Below are positions 58,665 through 64,000 of a DNA stretch of 64,000 nt, piece by piece (the stretch's first letter is position 1; each line of letters starts with the position of its first letter). Below the pieces are notes generated by a model. It had not been told where the DNA came from and did no database searches. It saw only the letters and a program-made list of their open reading frames with translations. Source of the stretch: Poronia punctata (Eukaryota > Ascomycota > Sordariomycetes > Xylariales > Xylariaceae); contig MU401458.1 of assembly GCA_022579005.1 (NCBI GenBank), forward strand, positions 186,001-250,000, read 5' to 3'. Position numbers and translations under genes: made by a program.

Positions 58665-60915
58665 TGGGTGATGGGTCAGCCTGATGAAAGAGCAGGTAGT
58701 ATAAAGGAATGTGAGGAGAGAGGGTTTGATCACAGATTTTTTGCTGCTCTATGTATTATATATACTCGTAGAGCGAGCGTTGGTAGGTGGCAGGTGCGTG
58801 GGGTAGCTAGAGTCCTAGACGTCACTATTGGCGCAGAACTTCAAAGGCCGGCAGTTGTTATATCAACGCGCACTGTACACTACTTACTACCCCTGAAGTT
58901 AGCCCGGACCCACCTAAGATAGACGTTAAAATTCTACTACTACCCCTGAAACAAACAGGAAGCAAAGACGAATGTAAACATAAGCTATACCATTGAAAAG
59001 ATTAGGTATCGTTCATGATACAAGATGAAACAAATATGGCCAGGGGCCAGGGCCCAGGGCGAGGACACCGTATACGGTATACCTACGCGATAGCCTGATC
59101 CAGTGTCTATAAGGTAGGTAAGTTTACATTAAATAGATGATATATCACATGCCAGCTAGGCCGGGGCCCGAATCTGCGCGGTAGTATTCCCGTAAACAAC
59201 CGAAGGACGAAACAAGCCGGATCGGCCGGATAATAAGGACGTTGATGGACCAGGATAGGTAGATATCTAACGTACCCGTGGGCCGTACGTGTCTTTCCAC
59301 CGAGGCCTCCATGGATCCCCGCGTACCTCTAGCTTGAGGTCGACGTTGACGCGTACTCGCATACGTACCAATCTTGACCCATGAACAACATGAAATTATG
59401 TGACAGAGATATTGACCAAGCGAAACCCTATCGTTGATTTACAAGAAACCCTAGCTCACTACGACCACGAATTTAAATATCGATTTCGGACTGTGGGCGT
59501 GGGAAAGAAGATTCGGCATCGACTATTAAAGGGGTTATCCCAATCAGGGTACCATTACTTCTACATTTAATTACTATTCGCCCGACCCGCGCACATCAGA
59601 CAGGCTACGAATTGACTCATTGCATCGGTCAGGGTTCCGGAGTAATCTCCGGTGTGTTGAGCACATATCTGTCTATATGCTGACTCTGTTATAGGTCTGT
59701 TCCTACTGTGGCGCAAGGCCGACAATCTGGTTTCCAGTTGCAATACAGTACGACGGCATTACCTACTTATAGGTCTCCTGCCTTCAGAATGAAGCTATTC
59801 CCGTATTTGCCACCCCGTGACACAAATTATATTGACTCGACCGACCTAATTATTCGCCACTCTTTTATCTAGATTTTTTAAACCCCCCCTTGAACCTAGT
59901 GTGATAGTAGTTGACGAGGTTCTGACCTGACAGCAGAAGCAGTATGTCATTATTTATAAACCTGCCTTGATATTCAGACTTTTGGGACTAGGGGAGGATA
60001 ATGATCATGGGGGGTCAGAAAGTATCATACCGCGACCTGCTGCTAGGTCCAGTCAACACTACCAAGTCCAACGTTTAACACAGCGTTGGAAAATATACTT
60101 AGACCGTTAGTATTGGTCAAGACGTGAGAGATAGTTTACTGTCCTGGCCTAGTCATAGTATCGTAGCCTGACTGTGAAGAAAGACCGTTCAAAGATAGTC
60201 CAATTCGCACCTTCCCTCCCCGCAAGATTGAGTCATTTCGACTCTAGTCTAGACTCTACACTTTGCTTACTTCCCAGGTAAAGAGGTATTTGTTGACGAA
60301 AAATATGCGCGCAAGTCTGCCTGCGTTATCTGCCTTACCTACCTACACTTACTGTACTTATCAGAACCCAACAGCGTGGTTGCGTCCTACATACATTATC
60401 TAAGTGATTACCTACTTATGCATTGATACTTTAACAGCACCTACCTTGTCAAGCGGAGCCAACTGGATTCTCGGTACCTACATCAGGATTAGTCTAGAGT
60501 AGATGCGCCAAAACCTCGGAGCTTTTATTTCAACGTCGAACCATCCACAACCTATCAAACCTTAGGTGGGGGGGGGGGGGCATTTAAGGTTTAGACGAAA
60601 CTCAAAACACCCGTTCAACATGTAAATATTTCACGTCATCGGTACACATCTACGAGTAGGCAAATGAAACGTCGGGTCCCAACTCCAACCCAAATTTCAA
60701 TTCTTCATTCATTACTATACATGTAAACGTATATAACTCGTGCTACCTACTTAGCTAACAGAAAATATCTGGGCGGAAACCTAGACTCTAGGTAGAGACA
60801 CGGAATTAGCTTGGTAACTACCTACTAACTAGGCACCTAAGTGGCTAGAGGTGGGATTTTTACTCACCAATCGCCGACCAGCTCTTCAATATGAGGATTG
60901 TAAAGTGAGGCTAGT
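58665..60915. other. Long gene-free region
   Basis: No gene is seen in 2.2 kb between the surface-protein gene and the repeat-peptide precursor. It includes a run of 13 G at 60568-60580, octamers at 58763 and 60651, and TACC/GGTA-rich DNA at 60335-60430. The 3' end of the precursor transcript lies at its right side. Confidence 0.5.
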
Positions 60916-61509
60916 TTATTCCTCACGCTTGCCCCAAGCGCCCTCGCGATAGGCAGCATCAGCTTCCACGTCCCGCTTTCCCCAGGCACCCTCGCGATAG
61001 GCAGCATCAGCCTCGACATCACGCTTGCCCCAGGCTCCTTCACGGTAAGCGGCGTCGGCCTCGACATCACGCTTGCCCCAGGCTCCTTCACGGTAAGCGG
61101 CGTCGGCCTCGACATCACGCTTACCCCAGGCACCTTCGCGGTAAGCGGCGTCGGCCTCGACATCACGCTTGCCCCAGGCTCCTTCACGGTAAGCGGCGTC
61201 GGCCTCGACATCACGCTTACCCCAGGCACCTTCGCGGTAAGCGGCGTCGGCCTCGACATCACGCTTGCCCCAGGCTCCTTCACGGTAAGCGGCGTCGGCC
61301 TCGACATCACGCTTACCCCAGGCGCCCTCTCTGTAGGCAGCATCGGCTTCTACGCCGCGCTTACCCCAAGCGCCCTCTCTATAGGCGGCATCAGCTTCAA
61401 CATCCCGCTTACCCCAAGCACCCTCGCGATAGGCGGCGTCTTGAGGTGCAGTAGGGGCAGCAATAACAGTTGAAGCGCAAGCAAGCGCGGCGAAGGCGAA
61501 GAATCTCAT
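60916..61509 (-). CDS. Secreted Kex2-processed repeat peptide precursor (dikaritin-type RiPP candidate)
   Basis: This single-exon gene encodes 197 residues. A signal peptide (MRFFAFAALACASTVIA) is followed by six residues and then eleven tandem copies of the 16-residue unit DAAYREGAWGKRDVEA; the last copy ends in KREE. Each unit ends its core in Lys-Arg, the Kex2 cleavage site. After each cut the next peptide begins D-V-E-A-D-A, resembling the X-Ala dipeptide spacers that Ste13-type peptidases trim, leaving a core near AYREGAWG. The core is identical in all copies; the only amino-acid change is one Gly for Asp in a spacer. Signal peptide, repeats, KR sites and a Tyr-containing core are the marks of UstA-type precursors, and the head-to-head neighbour is a UstYa gene. 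The alternative, an alpha-type mating pheromone precursor, is less likely because the core has no Cys and no Pro-Gly turn. Confidence 0.9.
   Translation of the reverse strand: MRFFAFAALACASTVIAAPTAPQDAAYREGAWGKRDVEADAAYREGAWGKRGVEADAAYREGAWGKRDVEADAAYREGAWGKRDVEADAAYREGAWGKRDVEADAAYREGAWGKRDVEADAAYREGAWGKRDVEADAAYREGAWGKRDVEADAAYREGAWGKRDVEADAAYREGAWGKRDVEADAAYREGAWGKREE
60919..61440 (-). repeat. Eleven tandem 48-bp coding repeats
   Basis: Repeats 4-9 counted from the N-terminus consist of only two sequence versions, arranged A-B-A-B-A-A, so that 96-bp B-A pairs are duplicated. Repeats 1-3 and 10-11 differ from these and from each other at many third positions. The array therefore grew recently in its centre while its edges are old. 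Confidence 0.93.
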
Positions 61510-62305
61510 GATGATGATGGTGGTGGTGGCGGTGTATATTGTATTTGCTTGACGTGGGGGTAAGTAATCGAACTGCTCCGTGAAGGAAAAACTCAGGTTT
61601 CAAGACTTGGGGATAGCAAATAAGAGAACGGGCTATAGAATGTGTGTTTGTTGTTGTTGTTGTTGTTGTTGCCCGAGTTTTTACCAGACAGGAAGACCTC
61701 CCCCCCTTTTATAGACAAATCTTCTCCCGTTTACAAGTCGAACCCAAAGAGTCCATCATCCCATCACTTTTTCTTTATTTTACCCCACGTTACCTATGAT
61801 GTCTCTGTGTCTGTGCCTCTTGTCTCGGACTCAACCCCTCTCCCCCTCTATCTCCCCCAAGAATCTTTCTGTATCTAGCTCTCACCAAAACTTCAGGGTA
61901 TCTCATCCTTGGCTCCATTTGCTTTTATATAGCTTCCTATTTCGTCCCTTGGCTTAACCCTTTCCCCTTTTCCCCCCTTCCCCCTCTCCCACGCCTAGAC
62001 TTAACAAACCCCCGTCAAATTGCCTTGTTTTACGATAAGCCGCATACTTCGTATCACCGCGGAAGAAACGGTTTCCACAAATTTCCTTCTGTCGTCTATC
62101 GGTAAGGTCGTCATCATGGACTTTGAACTAAACTAGGTCATATTTTCCGGGGAAAGAAAGATCCATGAGACAGACTCGCGCCCATAACCGACTATTTTCT
62201 GTTCTTTTCTTTTCTTTTACTTTCCACTATTTCTTTAAACTATTCTTTCCGTAAAAGAAAACAACGTAGAAAGTGAATCGTTCTGCTCCTCTTTTCAAAC
62301 CAAAT
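61510..62305. promoter_or_regulatory. Bidirectional promoter region of the RiPP precursor and UstYa genes
   Basis: The two genes start 796 bases apart and face away from each other. On the minus strand TATA boxes are visible at 61713-61706 (TATAAAAG) and 61931-61922 (ATATAAAAG core). The closer one lies about 200 bases upstream of the precursor ATG. A (TTG)n run lies at 61648-61671, within the likely precursor leader. The plus-strand side before 62306 is pyrimidine-rich (TTTTC runs at 62195-62225), as is common in strong fungal promoters. A shared regulatory region would allow co-expression. Confidence 0.6.
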
Positions 62306-62361
62306 ATGGCGGATGTTCTAAGCGAACCACTAATCGAAAAAGAAGAGGGCATCGTCGGACG

Positions 62362-62404
<43 letters not shown>

Positions 62405-63367
62405 CGACGACGAGGACGGAGAACCAATACCTCATGGTTCAAGCGAAATATAGGTTTCATATCTCTTCAAGCCGTCACCTTGGGCCTCATACCCGCTTCA
62501 TATTTCCTAGGATATCACCAAGGAGAAAAACATCTCCCTAAACTACCAACAGATGGTATGTTTCCGTTTCCGTTTTCGGTTTTTCTTTTTTTCGTTTTCG
62601 TTTCTTTTAGCTCCACCCCCCAAAATCCATCACAGCACATTTCTTTCTTTCTTTCTAACTCCCCTTAAATCAACACAGCGGTCTCCAGATCAGGTTACAA
62701 ACTCACGCTGAAACCCCTCGACGACGAATTCGAGGTGCGGGACCCGGAAAACCTCAAATTCAAAGGTCCCCCGCGTCCCGAGCTAGACGAAGCATGGGAT
62801 TCGCTGATATCACACATGAACATCCGCGTACGACCGCACGAGGCGCGCGAGTCGAACTATACCTCTGTCACTTTAAATGACGGCTCGGGCGATATGACGG
62901 GGATGCCGGCCGTGTTCCACAGTCTGCATTGTCTCAAGACGCTGCGACGGATCCAGTTCCCGGAATATTATCCCGAGGATTGGGAGAGGTATAAGCCGCC
63001 TGTTGAGGGGGGGATCAGTGATCATGTTGATCATTGTATTGATAAGTGAGTAACCAACCACATGCCTCTTCCGTTATTGTTCTGGATTGGACCGGACTGG
63101 ACTGGACTAACTCTCATTCCTCCAAGTATCCGTCAAGCCATCATGTGTCAAGGAGACCTAGCGCTATACACCAATAAATGGATACCAGGAAGAGCCAAGC
63201 CTTTCCCTCTGCCCCCTTCGAACCATATCTGTATCGATTGGGACCATATGATGAATTGGGCTTCTGGGCGAAGCTATAGGCTGGAAGATAGATTACTTCA
63301 GAATCCAACATTAGGTGAGATCGTAAAAGCCATGAAGGCCATGTTTTCGATGAGTAAAGAAAGCTAA
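62306..63367 (+). CDS. UstYa-like (DUF3328) oxidative modification protein
   Basis: Three exons (62306-62555, 62679-63045, 63127-63367) give 285 residues. The cytoplasmic N-terminus contains 14 consecutive Gln codons (all CAA) followed by an Arg-rich patch. One membrane helix spans about residues 48-70. The catalytic-type region carries both family motifs, H164-S-L-H-C168 and H199-V-D-H-C203, the HxxHC pair expected to bind copper, and the downstream segment NIRQAIMCQGDLALY followed by a final W-rich part that are also typical. UstYa/UstYb proteins carry out oxidative cyclisation of ribosomal peptides in ustiloxin, asperipin, phomopsin and victorin biosynthesis. Its position next to the repeat precursor makes that peptide the probable substrate. 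The poly-Gln tract is unusual for the family. Confidence 0.92.
62363..62404 (+). repeat. (CAA)14 tract encoding poly-Gln
   Basis: Fourteen identical CAA codons lie in the cytoplasmic N-terminus of the UstYa-like protein. A pure triplet run of this kind is expected to vary in length between strains. Confidence 0.97.
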
Positions 63368-64000
63368 CCTTAAGTACATAGATACCCCGTGGGACCCGAG
63401 TACGTAAAGTAAGTAGTCAGGTTGTTCCTTGTATAATAGGGAAAATGGTAAAGGGTCGGGGGTGGTTCATTGGTCAAAGCCTTTCTTGACTGTTTATCAA
63501 GGTTTAATGAGGATAGCTTGATAGTATGAAGACTAGTCCCTGATACCTAGCCAACATCGTGATGGTGAAATAAGCATATTGTAGAAAAGTAAACGCTCGT
63601 AGCTAATCGCAGGACCTGGCTTGATGAAGGACGTAGTAAACATGCGAGCAGGCTTGGACATTACGTGTATCTAGACCGAAAGCGTTATAAGTTACCAGCC
63701 TAAATCTACTGCCCCATAGTTTGCTTACCTCGATTACAGTGGAATGCCATCGTGTGCGATGCTAGATCCCCACTCGTAAACCAGATGCGCGTTTAAGGTC
63801 CGTCCCAACTTCGATCTGCTGTAGTCATGTGTAATCTGATGAGGGGAAAAACCCCGAGGCCCTCGCACGTCTTCTCCTGTCCCCTCACCAACAGGATGAG
63901 ATTCCCTGTTACCCCACGAACCAATCGACAACAAACGATCCAATCTTAGTTTTCGTGTATCGGTCAGACTTCCTGGCAAGTCCGGGCTACTTTGTATCTT
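63368..64000. other. Intergenic region to the window end
   Basis: No gene recognised in the last 630 bases. A minus-strand frame at 63979-63734 has no domain features. Confidence 0.45.

Noticed and set aside
60864..61343. A second open frame of 159 codons across the precursor repeats, with repeats such as PGASVMSRP
   Set aside because: The 48-bp period keeps an alternative minus-strand frame open; it has no signal peptide or natural start, and the other frame has the signal peptide and KR sites.
60919..61440. CRISPR-like array
   Set aside because: The regular repeats are contiguous 48-bp coding units without unique spacers, in a eukaryote.
60916..61509. Alpha-type mating pheromone precursor
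   Set aside because: Signal peptide, KR and X-Ala spacers fit, but the core lacks the Cys pair and Pro-Gly turn usual in Pezizomycotina pheromones, and the neighbour is a UstYa gene. Kept as an alternative only.
62227..62460. Minus-strand frame with poly-Cys opposite the CAA tract
   Set aside because: It is the antisense shadow of the UstYa N-terminus and its triplet repeat.

Overview
The window is nuclear DNA of a filamentous ascomycete (Pezizomycotina, most likely a Sordariomycete). The evidence is short GT-AG introns of about 45-250 bp with CTAAC-type branch sites, a CON-6 conidiation protein, a Dsl1/ZW10 protein with the fungal tryptophan/acidic motif, a UstYa-type protein, and long intergenic stretches rich in TACC/GGTA runs. 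Because genes are split, the CDS spans below run from start codon to stop codon and the exon boundaries I inferred are given in the evidence text.

Layout. 1-3.9 kb: no gene seen. 3.9-5.0 kb: a low-complexity conserved fungal protein. 7.6-15.5 kb: Dsl1/ZW10 vesicle-tethering subunit (-) and an M16 zinc peptidase (+), divergent. 15.9 kb: initiator tRNA-Met. 18-25.3 kb: cysteine-rich single-pass membrane protein, mitochondrial-type hemerythrin protein with a 95-bp TG microsatellite in its intron, NmrA-like protein, tRNA-Val(CAC), CON-6 protein. 26.7-29.9 kb: a gene graveyard with the remains of a rhodopsin-domain membrane protein and of a cytochrome P450, both with in-frame stops and frame changes. 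30-35.4 kb: two secreted hydrolases, an S10 serine carboxypeptidase and a GH27 alpha-galactosidase. 36-53.6 kb: housekeeping block with proteasome chaperone 4, N2227/carnosine methyltransferase, SDR, TFIIIC subunit (Tfc1/Sfc1), PP2A B56 subunit, phosphatidylserine decarboxylase and a UBL-domain (HERP-like) membrane protein. 53.9-54.1 kb: an assembly gap flanked by poly-G and poly-C.

54.2-63.4 kb is different in character. Every gene encodes a secreted or membrane-anchored product: a secreted protein of unknown function, an 81-residue protein with eight cysteines after a Kex2 site, a secreted single-pass protein, and finally the most interesting locus. That locus is a head-to-head pair. One gene encodes a secreted precursor holding eleven copies of a 16-residue unit, each ending in Lys-Arg. 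The other encodes a UstYa (DUF3328) protein with both HxxHC motifs. This is the core architecture of a fungal ribosomal peptide (dikaritin-type RiPP) locus: Kex2 would cut the precursor into identical peptides and the UstYa protein would oxidatively modify them, probably at the invariant Tyr and/or Trp. The peptide unit AYREGAWG is not one I recognise from the described ustiloxin, asperipin, phomopsin or victorin families. The repeats differ by many synonymous changes while the peptide is invariant, so the peptide itself appears to be under selection. The window ends shortly after the UstYa gene, so further cluster genes may lie beyond base 64000.
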